Assembly (NCBI RefSeq): GCF_014646255.1 | Contig: NZ_BMNC01000018.1 | Location: 1-64,000, forward strand | Reading direction: 5' to 3' | From: Lentzea pudingi | GTDB lineage: Bacteria > Actinomycetota > Actinomycetes > Mycobacteriales > Pseudonocardiaceae | DNA: 64,000 nt | Shown: positions 35,786 to 44,768 of the stretch, piece after piece | Layout: each line of letters starts with the position of its first letter | Numbering within the stretch: position 1 is the first letter of the stretch | Program-made: the position numbers and the translations under genes | Notes under the pieces: model-generated | What the model saw: only the letters and a program-made list of their open reading frames with translations | Database searches by the model: none | Told to the model about the DNA's origin: nothing

Positions 35786-37071
35786 ATCTGATGGAGATGG
35801 ACCTCACGGCCGTCGCGGACATCAGGTCGGAACGGGTCAGCTGGCGCTTCAAGGGCCTGCCGTCGAGCACGTTCGGCTCGACGATCGGCGAGGTCGCCGG
35901 TCAGCGTCTCGACCTGTTCGCCGACGAGTTCGTCGGGCCGCTCGTCGTGCTGGACGCGGACGCGTTGACGCACAACCTGACGACGATGTCGAAGTGGTGC
36001 GACAACCACGGCGTCAAGCTGGCACCGCACGGCAAGACGACGATGGCACCGCAGCTCTTCCAGCGGCAGGTCGAGCACGGCGTCTGGGGTCTCACCGCCG
36101 CCAACGCGTCGCAGCTGCGGGTCTACCGGGCGTTCGGCGTCTCGCGGATCCTGCTGGCGAACCAGCTGCTCGATCCCGCCGCGCTGCGCTGGCTCGTCCG
36201 CGAGCTCGACGGCGACCCGGGTTTCGAGTTCAGCTGCTGGGCCGACTCCGAGGCCGGGGTCGCGCTGATGACCGAGACGCTGCGGGAGCTCCAGCCGTCA
36301 CGGCCGGTCGACGTGATCGTCGAGCTCGGCGCTCCCGGCGGCCGGACCGGTGCCCGCGACCTGGAGACGGCGCTGGCCGTCGCCCAGGCCGTGGACCAGA
36401 GCCCGGTGCTGCGACTGGTGGGCGCGGGCGGCTACGAGGGCGCACTGGCGCACGACGCCTCCGAGTCGTCCAAGTCCGTTGTGGACGGTTACCTGACCGA
36501 CCTGCGCACGCTCGTGCTGCGGCTGGGCGACACCGGGCTGCTCGACGAGCTGGACTCGGTGATCGTCACGGCGGGCGGCAGCGCCTACTTCGACCAGGTG
36601 GCGGCGACGCTGTCGCAGCCGTGGCCGATGCCGGTGACGCCGGTGCTGCGCAGCGGTGCGTACATCACGCACGACGACGGGTTCTACCGCGGGATCTCGC
36701 CGTTCTCCCGGATCGACGGGGTGGAGCCGTTCCGCAGCGCCCTGCGAGCGTGGGCCCAGGTCACGTCACGGCCGCAGCGCGACCTGGCGTTGCTGACGAT
36801 CGGCAAGCGCGACGCGTCGTTCGACGAGGGCCTGCCGGAACCGCAGCTCGTGCGCCGCCCCGACGGCGCGATCGCCCCGCTGGCCGGAGCGACGATCACC
36901 GCGCTCAACGACCAGCACGCGTTCCTCCAGCTCGGCGCCGAGGCCACGGTCAGGGTCGGCGACTGGATCGGGCTCGGTCTCTCGCACCCCTGCACGGTGT
37001 TCGACAAGTGGCAGCTGATCCCGGTCGTGCAGGGCACGACCGTGGTCGACCTGATCCGCACCTACTTCTAG
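35779..37071 (+). CDS. D-serine dehydratase / D-threonine aldolase-like PLP enzyme
   Basis: 430 residues from ATG 35779; ATG 35797, preceded by GGAG, is an alternative start outside the palindrome. Alanine-racemase-like barrel of fold type III with the PLP lysine in LAPHGKTTMAP (K86), and a C-terminal beta domain with GLSHPCTVFDKW, the His/Cys metal site of the DSD1/D-threonine aldolase group. It degrades D-hydroxy-amino acids to keto acid plus ammonia, or to an aldehyde plus glycine; which of these cannot be told. First gene of an operon with D-aminoacylase and GntP permease. Confidence 0.87.
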   Translation: MQHLMEMDLTAVADIRSERVSWRFKGLPSSTFGSTIGEVAGQRLDLFADEFVGPLVVLDADALTHNLTTMSKWCDNHGVKLAPHGKTTMAPQLFQRQVEHGVWGLTAANASQLRVYRAFGVSRILLANQLLDPAALRWLVRELDGDPGFEFSCWADSEAGVALMTETLRELQPSRPVDVIVELGAPGGRTGARDLETALAVAQAVDQSPVLRLVGAGGYEGALAHDASESSKSVVDGYLTDLRTLVLRLGDTGLLDELDSVIVTAGGSAYFDQVAATLSQPWPMPVTPVLRSGAYITHDDGFYRGISPFSRIDGVEPFRSALRAWAQVTSRPQRDLALLTIGKRDASFDEGLPEPQLVRRPDGAIAPLAGATITALNDQHAFLQLGAEATVRVGDWIGLGLSHPCTVFDKWQLIPVVQGTTVVDLIRTYF

Positions 37072-37084
37072 AAGGAGTGCACCG

Positions 37085-38668
37085 ATGGACGACGTCGTCC
37101 TGCGCGGACCGCTGATCGCCGACGGCACGGGCGCGCCCGCCTACCAGGCGGACGTGGGGATCAAGGACGGCAAGGTCTCCTCGATCGGTGCCGGGATCTC
37201 GGCCACCCGCTCGATCGACGCGGACGGGCTGGTGCTCGCGCCGGGGTTCATCGACATGCACTCGCACTCGGACCTGCGCGTCCTCGCCGAACCGGACCAC
37301 CTGGCGAAGGTCTCGCAGGGCGTCACGACCGAGGTGCTCGGCCAGGACGGCCTGTCCTACGCGCCGGTGGACGACGAGGTGCTCGCGACGTTGCGCGGCC
37401 AGCTCGCCGGGTGGAACGACGACCCGCCCGGCTTCGACTGGAACTGGCGCTCGGTCGGCGAGTACCTCGACCGGCTCGACCGGGGCATCGCGGTGAACGC
37501 CGCGTACCTGGTGCCGCAGGGGACGCTGCGGATGCTCGTCGTCGGCTGGGACGACCGCAAGCCCACCGAGTCCGAAATGGACACGATGAGGTCCGTTCTC
37601 GCGCAATCGCTTGCGGAGGGCGCGATGGGCATGTCGTCGGGCCTGACCTACACGCCGGGCATGTACGCGGACACGTCGGAGCTCGTGCAGCTCTGCGAGG
37701 TCGTCGGGCGGCACAACGGCTTCTACAGCCCGCACCACCGCAGCTACGGCGCCGGCGCGCTGGAGGCGTACGCCGAGATGGTGGACGTCTCGAAGCGCTC
37801 CGGCTGCGCGCTGCACCTCGCCCACGCGACCATGAACTTCCCGGTGAACAAGGGTCGCGCGCCCGAGCTGTTGACGTTGCTCGACGACGCGATGGCGAAC
37901 GGTGCCGACATCTCGCTGGACACCTACCCGTACCTGCCGGGCGCGACCTACCTCTCCGCGCTGCTGCCCTCGTGGGCCACGGAGGGCGGGCCGGAGAGGG
38001 CGCTGGCAAGGTTGTCCGATGTGGACACCCGCGAACGCATCCGGGCCGAGATCGAGGAGACGGGTTCGGACGGCTGCCACGGCGTGCCGGTCGACTGGGA
38101 CTCCATCGAGATCAACGGCGTCCGCAACGAGCACAACGCCCACCTCGTCGGCTCCAGCGTCCTGCGGTCCGCGTCCCGGCTGGGACGTGCACCGGGCGAC
38201 CTGTACTTCGACGTGTTGGTCGACGAGCGGATGGGTACCTCGTGCCTCATGCACGTGGGCCACGAGGAGAACGTGCAGGCGATCATGAAACACCCGGCGC
38301 ACACCGGTGGCTCCGACGGGCTGCTGGTCGGCGACCGGCCACATCCGCGCGCGTGGGGGACGTTCCCCCGGTACTTCGCGCGCTACGTCCGTGAACTGGG
38401 CGTGCTGAGCCTGGAGGAGTGCGTCGAGCACCTCACCGGCCGCGCCGCCAAGCGTTTGCGGCTCACCGACCGAGGTCTGGTCCGCGAGGGCTACGCGGCA
38501 GACCTGGTGCTGTTCGACCCCGCGACGATCGCCGACACGGCGACGTTCGACGAGCCGCGACAGCAGGCCGCCGGCATCCCGTACGTGTTCTGCAACGGGG
38601 TGACGGTGATCGACGACGGAACCGCCACCGGCTCATTGCCAGGCCATTCACTCAGGAGCCGCCCGTGA
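37085..38668 (+). CDS. N-acyl-D-amino-acid deacylase (D-aminoacylase)
   Basis: 527 residues, AAGGAG before the ATG. Amidohydrolase superfamily: HxH metal ligands in DMHSHSD (H59, H61), the family-typical SSGLTYTPGMYADT, HHRSYG, and a C-terminal small beta domain (GYAADLVLFDP). Releases free D-amino acids from N-acyl forms, feeding the PLP enzyme encoded 13 bases upstream. The stop overlaps the permease start. Confidence 0.93.
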   Translation: MDDVVLRGPLIADGTGAPAYQADVGIKDGKVSSIGAGISATRSIDADGLVLAPGFIDMHSHSDLRVLAEPDHLAKVSQGVTTEVLGQDGLSYAPVDDEVLATLRGQLAGWNDDPPGFDWNWRSVGEYLDRLDRGIAVNAAYLVPQGTLRMLVVGWDDRKPTESEMDTMRSVLAQSLAEGAMGMSSGLTYTPGMYADTSELVQLCEVVGRHNGFYSPHHRSYGAGALEAYAEMVDVSKRSGCALHLAHATMNFPVNKGRAPELLTLLDDAMANGADISLDTYPYLPGATYLSALLPSWATEGGPERALARLSDVDTRERIRAEIEETGSDGCHGVPVDWDSIEINGVRNEHNAHLVGSSVLRSASRLGRAPGDLYFDVLVDERMGTSCLMHVGHEENVQAIMKHPAHTGGSDGLLVGDRPHPRAWGTFPRYFARYVRELGVLSLEECVEHLTGRAAKRLRLTDRGLVREGYAADLVLFDPATIADTATFDEPRQQAAGIPYVFCNGVTVIDDGTATGSLPGHSLRSRP

Positions 38669-40068
38669 TCGACTGGTTGCAACACTCAACAGGGGGCTTG
38701 CTCACCCTCGCGGTAGTCAGCATCGCGGTGCTGCTGCTACTGATCATCAAGTTCAAGGTCGAGCCGTTCATCGCGCTGATCGTCGTCGCACTGCTGGTCG
38801 CGCTCCTCGCGGGCGTGCCGGTGGAGACGCTGGTCGGGTCGGCACAGAAGGCCTCGGACTCGTTGCTGGAGAAGGGCTTCGGCTCCATCCTCGGGCACAT
38901 CGCCGCGATCATCGGCCTCGGCACGCTGCTGGGCGCGATCCTCGAGGCGTCCGGCGGCGCGCAGGTCCTGATGGACAAGCTGATGAACGCGTTCGGCGAG
39001 AAGAAGGCGCCGGTCGCGATCGGCCTCGCGGGCCTGATCTTCGGTGTGCCGGTCTTCTTCGACATCGGCATCTTCGTGCTGGCGCCGCTGGTCTACGTGG
39101 CGGCGAAGCGGTCCGGCAAGTCGATCGTGCTGTTCGCGATGCCGTTGCTGGCAGGTCTTTCGGTCATGCACGCGTTCATGCCACCGCACCCCGGACCGGT
39201 GGCGGCGGCCGGTCTGCTGGGGGTGTCGCTCGGCTGGATCATCATCATGGGTCTCGCGGTGGCGCTCCCGTCGTGGTTCGTCGGCGGTGTCCTGTACTCG
39301 TACTGGATCGGCAAGCGCCTCAACGTGCCGGTCCCGGAGGAGATGCTGGCGGCGGCCGAGGTGGCGCGGGCGGAGAACGGCGGCGACGACCGCGACCCGC
39401 CGTCGCTCGGCCTGGTGCTCTCGATCATCGGCCTGCCGCTGGTGCTGATCCTCGCGGGCACGTTCGGCTCGATCCTGCTCACCAAGGGCACGCGCCTGTA
39501 CTCGGTGGCGACGTTCTTCGGCACGCCCGCGGTCGCGCTGACGATCTCGGTGCTGCTCGCGTTCTGGCTGCTGGGTTTCCGGCGCGGCATGACGCGGGAG
39601 AAGGTCGCGGAGCTGTCCGCCGCGTCGCTCAAGCCGGTCGCGATGATCCTGCTCGTGGTCGGTGCCGGTGGCTTCTTCGGCGCCGTGCTGGCCGCGACGG
39701 GCATCGGCAAGACGCTCGCGAACGAGCTGTCGGGCATCGGCCTGCCGGTGATCGCGCTGGCGTACGTGATCAGCTGCGTCATCCGCATCGCGCAGGGTTC
39801 GGCGACGGTCGCGATCGTGACGACCGCGGGCATCGTGGCACCGGTGCTGGCGGACCTGGACTACTCGCAGCCTCAGCTCGCGCTCGTCGTCATGGCCATC
39901 GCGTCCGGGTCGATCATCGCCTCGCACGTGAACGACGGCGGGTTCTGGATCGTGTCGCGGTACTTCGGCCTCTCCGTGAAGGAGACGCTGCAGTCGTGGA
40001 CGGTCCTCGAGACCATCCTCTCGGTGGTCGGTTTCGTGGTCGCGGCAGTGCTCAGCCTGATCGTCTAA
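38665..40068 (+). CDS. GntP-family permease (gluconate / D-serine type)
   Basis: 467 residues from GTG 38665, AGGAG upstream. About 12 membrane segments. GntP signatures: GFGSILGHIAAIIGLGTLLG, MPPHPGPVAAA and the C-terminal SHVNDGGFWIVSRYF. The family includes gluconate/H+ symporters and DsdX, a D-serine permease. With D-aminoacylase and a D-amino-acid PLP enzyme in the same operon, a D-amino acid or N-acyl-D-amino acid is the more likely substrate (inference). Confidence 0.9.
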   Translation: MIDWLQHSTGGLLTLAVVSIAVLLLLIIKFKVEPFIALIVVALLVALLAGVPVETLVGSAQKASDSLLEKGFGSILGHIAAIIGLGTLLGAILEASGGAQVLMDKLMNAFGEKKAPVAIGLAGLIFGVPVFFDIGIFVLAPLVYVAAKRSGKSIVLFAMPLLAGLSVMHAFMPPHPGPVAAAGLLGVSLGWIIIMGLAVALPSWFVGGVLYSYWIGKRLNVPVPEEMLAAAEVARAENGGDDRDPPSLGLVLSIIGLPLVLILAGTFGSILLTKGTRLYSVATFFGTPAVALTISVLLAFWLLGFRRGMTREKVAELSAASLKPVAMILLVVGAGGFFGAVLAATGIGKTLANELSGIGLPVIALAYVISCVIRIAQGSATVAIVTTAGIVAPVLADLDYSQPQLALVVMAIASGSIIASHVNDGGFWIVSRYFGLSVKETLQSWTVLETILSVVGFVVAAVLSLIV

Positions 40069-40096
40069 CCAGACAGAACTCAACAATCTCCAACGC

Positions 40097-40125
40097 TTGA
40101 CAACGTGAGTCCCGCACCTGAGGAT
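40097..40125 (+). promoter_or_regulatory. Putative promoter of the alpha-galactosidase gene
   Basis: -35 TTGACA (40097-40102), 17-base spacer, -10 GAGGAT (40120-40125), leaving a leader of about 35 bases. It suggests the galactosidase is transcribed apart from the permease operon. Confidence 0.4.
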
Positions 40126-40166
40126 CGGCGCAATGTTCATTTGTGTTTGATGTGGACGGGGCCCGC

Positions 40167-42257
40167 ATGAGCAACACGGAGGTCGTGCACCTGCACGACG
40201 ACACCTCCAGCGTCGTCATCACCCTCGCGGGCGCGAGCCTGCCGGTCGTGACGCACTGGGGGCGCACGCTCGGAGACGTGGACCAGGCCGCGCTGCGCGG
40301 CCTGGTCGACGTCGTTTCGTGGACCAACCCGAACAACGCGCCGGACGCGCCCGTGCCGCTCGCCCTGCTGCCCGACGCCGGTGCCGGGTACGTCGGCCGG
40401 CCAGGACTGCGCGGCCACCGCGGCGGCGCGGACTTCGCGCCCACGCTGACGGTGACGTCGTTCGGCGTCGAGGACGACTCGATCTTCCGGTACGTGGCGT
40501 CGGACGAGGCCGCCGGACTGACCGTGACCGGCACCCTGGAGCTGCTGCCGTCCGGCATGCTGCGCCTGCGGCACGTCGTCCGCAACGACGGTGGGACGCC
40601 GTACTCGTTGGAGGGCTTGGAAACCGCGCTCCCCATCCCCGCGCACGCCACCGAACTGCTCGACTTCACCGGCCGTTGGGCTCGTGAGCGCGCACCGCAG
40701 CGTCAGGCGTTGCAGTACGGGTCCTGGGTGCGCGAGAGCCGCCGCGGCCGCACCGGGCACGACGCGACGATCGGGTTGCTGGCCGGGACGCCGGGGTTCT
40801 CGTTCCGCGACGGCGAGGTGTGGGCGCTGCACGTGGCGTGGAGCGGCAACCACGTGACGTACGCGGAGAACCTGGTCGACGGCTCCCCCGTCCTGGGCGG
40901 CGGCGAACTGCTGCTGCCGGGCGAGATCACCCTTGCGGCGGGCCAGGAGTACGAGTCGCCGTGGCTGTACGCGGCGTACTCGAACTCCGGCATCGACGGC
41001 ATCAGCGCCGCGTTCCACCAGCAACTGCGGGAGCGTTCGTTGCGACCCCGCCCGGTCGTGCTCAACACGTGGGAGGCGGTCTACTTCGACCACGACCTCG
41101 CGCGCCTGACGTCCTTGGCCGACACCGCCGCCGCCATCGGCGTGGAGCGGTTCGTGCTGGACGACGGCTGGTTCCGGCACCGCCGCGACGACTCCGCGGG
41201 CCTCGGTGACTGGTTCGTCGACGAGACGGTGTGGCCGGACGGGCTGACGCCGTTGATCAAGCACGTCCGCGCGCTGGGCATGGAGTTCGGGCTGTGGTTC
41301 GAGCCCGAGATGGTCAACACGGACTCCGACCTCTACCGCGCCCACCCGGACTGGGTGCTCGGGCCGCGTCCCGGCGTGCTGCCGCCGCCGTCGCGCAACC
41401 AGCAGGTGCTGAACATCGCACACCCCGAGGCGTACGCGTACATCCTCGACCGCGTGTCGTCCGTGCTGGCGGACAACGACATCGCATTCGTGAAGTGGGA
41501 CCACAACCGCGACCTGATCGGCTCGCGCGTGCACGAGCAGACGGCCGCGTTCTACCGGTTGCTCGACGAACTTCGGCTGCGGCACCCGCACGTGGAGATC
41601 GAGAGCTGCTCGTCCGGTGGCGCGCGGATCGACCTCGGCGTGCTCTCGCGCACCGACCGCGTGTGGACGTCGGACTGCAACGACGCCCTGGAGCGCCAGC
41701 TGATCCAGCGGTGGACCGGCGTGTTCCTGCCGCCGGAGCTGATGGGCGCGCACGTCGGCCCGACGAAGTCGCACACGACCGGACGCGTGCACGACCTGTC
41801 GTTCCGGGTGGCCACGGCGATGTTCGGGCACTTCGGGATCGAGTGGGACATCAACTCGGCCACCGACGAGGAACGTGCCGGGCTGCAGGCGTCGATCGAG
41901 TACTACAAGGACGTGCGGTCGTTGGTGCACACCGGTGTCACGGTGCACTCCGACCACCCGGACCCCGCGGCCTGGGTGCACGGGATCGTCGCGCCCGACC
42001 GGTCCGAGGCGCTGTTCGGGTACGTGCAGCTCACGACGTCGACGCAGAACAAGCCGCGCCGGGTGCGGCTGCCGGGGCTCGACCCCGCGCGGACGTACCG
42101 GGTGTCGTTCGACGCCCCGGCCGGCCGTCCGGCGTTGATCCAGCGGCAGCCCGAGGAGTGGAAGCCGGTGGAGCTGCCCGGCTCCGTGCTCTCGGAGGTC
42201 GGCATCCAGCTGCCGGTGCTCGAACCGGAGCAGGCGGTTCTGGTACGCCTCAAGTGA
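40167..42257 (+). CDS. Alpha-galactosidase, glycoside hydrolase family 36
   Basis: 696 residues from ATG 40167 (GGACGGGG upstream; GTG 40143 possible). The N-terminal beta-supersandwich domain (about 1-270) is followed by a TIM barrel with the nucleophile in KWDHNRD (Asp445), CSSGGARIDLGVL and the acid/base Asp in WTSDCND, then a C-terminal beta domain. No signal peptide, so it hydrolyses internalised alpha-galactosides. The lack of a neighbouring sugar transporter means substrate uptake depends on other loci or the GntP permease. Confidence 0.93.
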   Translation: MSNTEVVHLHDDTSSVVITLAGASLPVVTHWGRTLGDVDQAALRGLVDVVSWTNPNNAPDAPVPLALLPDAGAGYVGRPGLRGHRGGADFAPTLTVTSFGVEDDSIFRYVASDEAAGLTVTGTLELLPSGMLRLRHVVRNDGGTPYSLEGLETALPIPAHATELLDFTGRWARERAPQRQALQYGSWVRESRRGRTGHDATIGLLAGTPGFSFRDGEVWALHVAWSGNHVTYAENLVDGSPVLGGGELLLPGEITLAAGQEYESPWLYAAYSNSGIDGISAAFHQQLRERSLRPRPVVLNTWEAVYFDHDLARLTSLADTAAAIGVERFVLDDGWFRHRRDDSAGLGDWFVDETVWPDGLTPLIKHVRALGMEFGLWFEPEMVNTDSDLYRAHPDWVLGPRPGVLPPPSRNQQVLNIAHPEAYAYILDRVSSVLADNDIAFVKWDHNRDLIGSRVHEQTAAFYRLLDELRLRHPHVEIESCSSGGARIDLGVLSRTDRVWTSDCNDALERQLIQRWTGVFLPPELMGAHVGPTKSHTTGRVHDLSFRVATAMFGHFGIEWDINSATDEERAGLQASIEYYKDVRSLVHTGVTVHSDHPDPAAWVHGIVAPDRSEALFGYVQLTTSTQNKPRRVRLPGLDPARTYRVSFDAPAGRPALIQRQPEEWKPVELPGSVLSEVGIQLPVLEPEQAVLVRLK

Positions 42258-42260
42258 AAG

Positions 42261-42294
42261 AAGGGCCCCGGCGGACGATTCCGCCGGGGCCCTT
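42261..42294. terminator. Bidirectional terminator
   Basis: Perfect 15-bp stem (42261-42275 with 42280-42294), 4-base loop; ends in CTTCCTCT on the plus strand and CTTTC on the minus. It lies between convergent genes and can serve both. Confidence 0.9.
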
Positions 42295-42305
42295 CCTCTC
42301 CCCTC

Positions 42306-43466
42306 TTACCGGCCGGCGCGACTTCCGTCGGCCTTGGTGGCCCACCACTTTCCGCCAACACCCTGCCCGTTGGCATCACCGCAGACCTTGTCCCCTGCGA
42401 ACAGGTACTGCGGCCACCCCGCGATGGTGAGCTGTTTCTTCCCGTCCCGCTCGATCGTCCCCACGAGCGAGGCGTCCACGCCCTGCACCTGGAAGCCCTC
42501 GCTGACGAAGGCGGGCGGCCACTGCACCGCGCAGTCGCCGGAGCAGGTGCTCGCCGGCGGTTCCGCGGTGTCGTCGTCGAACCGGTAGAGCGTCATGCCG
42601 TCCTTGTCGGTGGCGACGACGCCGAGATCCGCGACGGTCGCGCTGGTCAACGCGATCGCCTTGTTCTGCTGGGCCTTCTTGCCGTCGGTGGCCGTGGCGA
42701 ACCACTTCGGCACCGTGACGCCCTTGGCCTCACCGGGCTTGCTGTCGTTCTTGAAGACGTACTGCGGCCAGCCCGCGACCGTGAGCTGCTTCTTGCCGTC
42801 CTTGCGGTCGACCGTGCCGAGCAGCTTCGGGTCGACGCCCTTCACCCGCGGCGTGTCGCCCTCGACGACCACCGGCGGCCACGTCTCGGCACAACCACCG
42901 TCGCAAGTGGACGTCGGAGGCTGGGCCGTGTCGCCGTCGAACCGGTAGAGCGTGAGACCCGCGTTGTTGGTCAGCACCGCACCGAGCCCCGCGACGACAC
43001 CCGTTCGTGCCGCGAGCTGGGTGCGGGCGCCGTTCGTGCCGGTGGCGAACCACTTGCCCTGCAGGCCCTGGCCCTTGGTCTCCCCGGGCTTGGCGTCCTT
43101 GGCGAACCGGTACTGCGGCATGCCGTCGACGGTGAGCTGACGGCTGCCGTCCCCGCGGACGATCGAGCCGACCAGGCCCTGGTCGACGCCGTTCACCGAG
43201 AATTTCTCGCCGGGGACCGTGGCGGGCGGCCAGGTCGCGGCGCACTCACCGTCGCAAGTGGACTCTCCCGGCTTGTCCCCGTCGAAGCGGTAGAGGGTGA
43301 AGCCCTGGTCGTCCGTGACGACGGGACCGAGGTCCGCGATCTCCGCGACCTTCAGCGCCACAACGCCTTCCTGCTGCTGCGCCACCGGCTTGCTCTCCGG
43401 CGTCCCCGCGCAGGCGGTCAGCGAGATCAACCCCAACGCGACGACCGCAACGCTCTTGCGGATCAT
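42306..43466 (-). CDS. Lipoprotein with three tandem secreted-repeat domains
   Basis: 386 residues. Lipoprotein signal with lipobox LTAC (Cys19). Three copies of a unit of about 110 residues follow (starting near 40, 155 and 270). Each contains LG-V-T(D/N), TLYRFD-D, a CxGxCAxxWPP Cys pair, and QLTVxGxPQY. This is the COG4315/PF03640 secreted-repeat pattern, whose role is unknown, though the conserved Tyr/Trp and Cys pairs have led to suggestions of redox or metal-related function at the cell surface. Three repeats in one protein is more than the common one or two. Confidence 0.88.
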   Translation of the reverse strand: MIRKSVAVVALGLISLTACAGTPESKPVAQQQEGVVALKVAEIADLGPVVTDDQGFTLYRFDGDKPGESTCDGECAATWPPATVPGEKFSVNGVDQGLVGSIVRGDGSRQLTVDGMPQYRFAKDAKPGETKGQGLQGKWFATGTNGARTQLAARTGVVAGLGAVLTNNAGLTLYRFDGDTAQPPTSTCDGGCAETWPPVVVEGDTPRVKGVDPKLLGTVDRKDGKKQLTVAGWPQYVFKNDSKPGEAKGVTVPKWFATATDGKKAQQNKAIALTSATVADLGVVATDKDGMTLYRFDDDTAEPPASTCSGDCAVQWPPAFVSEGFQVQGVDASLVGTIERDGKKQLTIAGWPQYLFAGDKVCGDANGQGVGGKWWATKADGSRAGR

Positions 43467-43538
43467 CTTGAACCTCCTGGCTCGTGCCCTCCAACGCCCA
43501 TCACACGCAGGGGAAGCCAGAACGGTTCAAACTTTTTT

Positions 43539-44693
43539 CTAGAACATCGCGCGCTTCAACCCGGGCACCGCCGCGGCCGTCCTGAGCACCGTGCGGAACA
43601 GCGTGCGCGAGACCGGGCCACCGTCCGCGAACTGCCTAGCCGCCCGCAACGAGTCCCGCACCGCCGCGAACCCGTACTCGTACATCTCCGCCTCGTACCG
43701 GGCGATCGCGTCACCACCCTCGGCGATGCACCGCGCGAGCAGCTGCGCGTCCCTGAGCGCGACGTTGGCCCCGACGCCTCTCATCGGTGTCATCGCGTGG
43801 ATCGCGTCGCCGAGCAACGTGACGTTCGTGCTCTCCCAACGCCCGATCGGCTTCGACGACCTGATGCGCCACTCGCTGACCGTGTCCGGGTGCGAGGAGC
43901 CCACGATCCGGCGCAGGTCGGGACTCCACCCCGCGATCCTGCGCAGCACGTCGGACTGCAGACCGTTGGTGATGTCAAGGTCCTTGGCGGCGTACGCCCA
44001 CATCAGGTACGGACGCACGTTGTCGAACAGCACGCCGTCGTCGTCGGAGTAGCCCAGCCCGTCGTGCGCCACCAGGAACATGCCGCACGCGCTGGTCGGG
44101 ATGATCGAGTTGGCCCTGACGAGCAGCCTCTCGGGAATCCAGTCGTGCTCGTCGAGGAAGAGCTTCCCCGCGACCGCGGTGATCCCGACCGGCTCGGTGC
44201 CCGCGTGCGGCAGGTACTGGCCGCGCACGCGGGACCGGATGCCGTCCGCGCCCACCAGCACGTCGCACTCGGCGGTCGTGCCGTCCTCGAAGTGCAGGGT
44301 GATGGCGCCGCCGTCGTGCTCGTAGCGCTCGAACCTCTTGCCGAACCGGACGTCCAGCCCGTCGAGCAGCACCTGCCGGAGCGTGATCCGGCTGGCGGAG
44401 TAGTGCTTCTCCTCGTCCGGGTCGAGCACGAGCAACGGCGTGAGCTGTTCGGTCAGGAAGCCGAACCCGTTCTCACTGGTCCCCGCGCTCCGCTCGAACC
44501 GTTCCCAGTTCTTCGCCGGTAAGCACTCTCTCAACGCAGCGGCACCGTGCGGGTTGATGTGCACCCGGTACCCCTGCAGGCGGTCCGTGCGCGAGAGATC
44601 GCGCTCGTAGACCGCCACGTCCACACCGGCCTTGCGCAACCCGTGCGCCAGGCACAGCCCGCCGATTCCCCCACCGATCACTGCGATCCTCAT
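43539..44693 (-). CDS. FAD-dependent aromatic-type monooxygenase
   Basis: 384 residues from ATG 44693; a TTG 15 bases upstream would fall within the operator region. PHBH-fold flavoprotein: FAD motif GGGIGGLCLAHGLRKAG, the DG fingerprint VLVGADGIRSRVR, and the GD motif LLGDAIHAMTPMRGVGAN. Substrate unknown. It is divergent from a TetR-type repressor with two tandem operators between them, so it is probably induced by its substrate, possibly an antibiotic or aromatic compound. Confidence 0.9.
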   Translation of the reverse strand: MRIAVIGGGIGGLCLAHGLRKAGVDVAVYERDLSRTDRLQGYRVHINPHGAAALRECLPAKNWERFERSAGTSENGFGFLTEQLTPLLVLDPDEEKHYSASRITLRQVLLDGLDVRFGKRFERYEHDGGAITLHFEDGTTAECDVLVGADGIRSRVRGQYLPHAGTEPVGITAVAGKLFLDEHDWIPERLLVRANSIIPTSACGMFLVAHDGLGYSDDDGVLFDNVRPYLMWAYAAKDLDITNGLQSDVLRRIAGWSPDLRRIVGSSHPDTVSEWRIRSSKPIGRWESTNVTLLGDAIHAMTPMRGVGANVALRDAQLLARCIAEGGDAIARYEAEMYEYGFAAVRDSLRAARQFADGGPVSRTLFRTVLRTAAAVPGLKRAMF

Positions 44694-44704
44694 GTCGCCG
44701 AGTT

Positions 44705-44741
44705 TCAACCGTCTGGTTGATTAAGTCAACCTGCTGGTTGA
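44705..44741. promoter_or_regulatory. Two tandem TetR-type operators
   Basis: Two copies of TCAACC-N4-GGTTGA (44705-44720 and 44726-44741), each a perfect 6-base inverted repeat, spaced 21 bp centre to centre, i.e. two DNA turns on the same face. The intervening TTAAG also lets the inner arms pair. They fill the 75-bp gap between the divergent start codons. Confidence 0.75.
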
Positions 44742-44768
44742 AAGTGGGCCGTCGGCTACCGTGTCGCC

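Noticed and set aside
38737..40140. 467-codon minus-strand frame opposite the permease
   Set aside because: Shadow frame rich in Arg/Asp/His; the plus strand has an unambiguous GntP permease.
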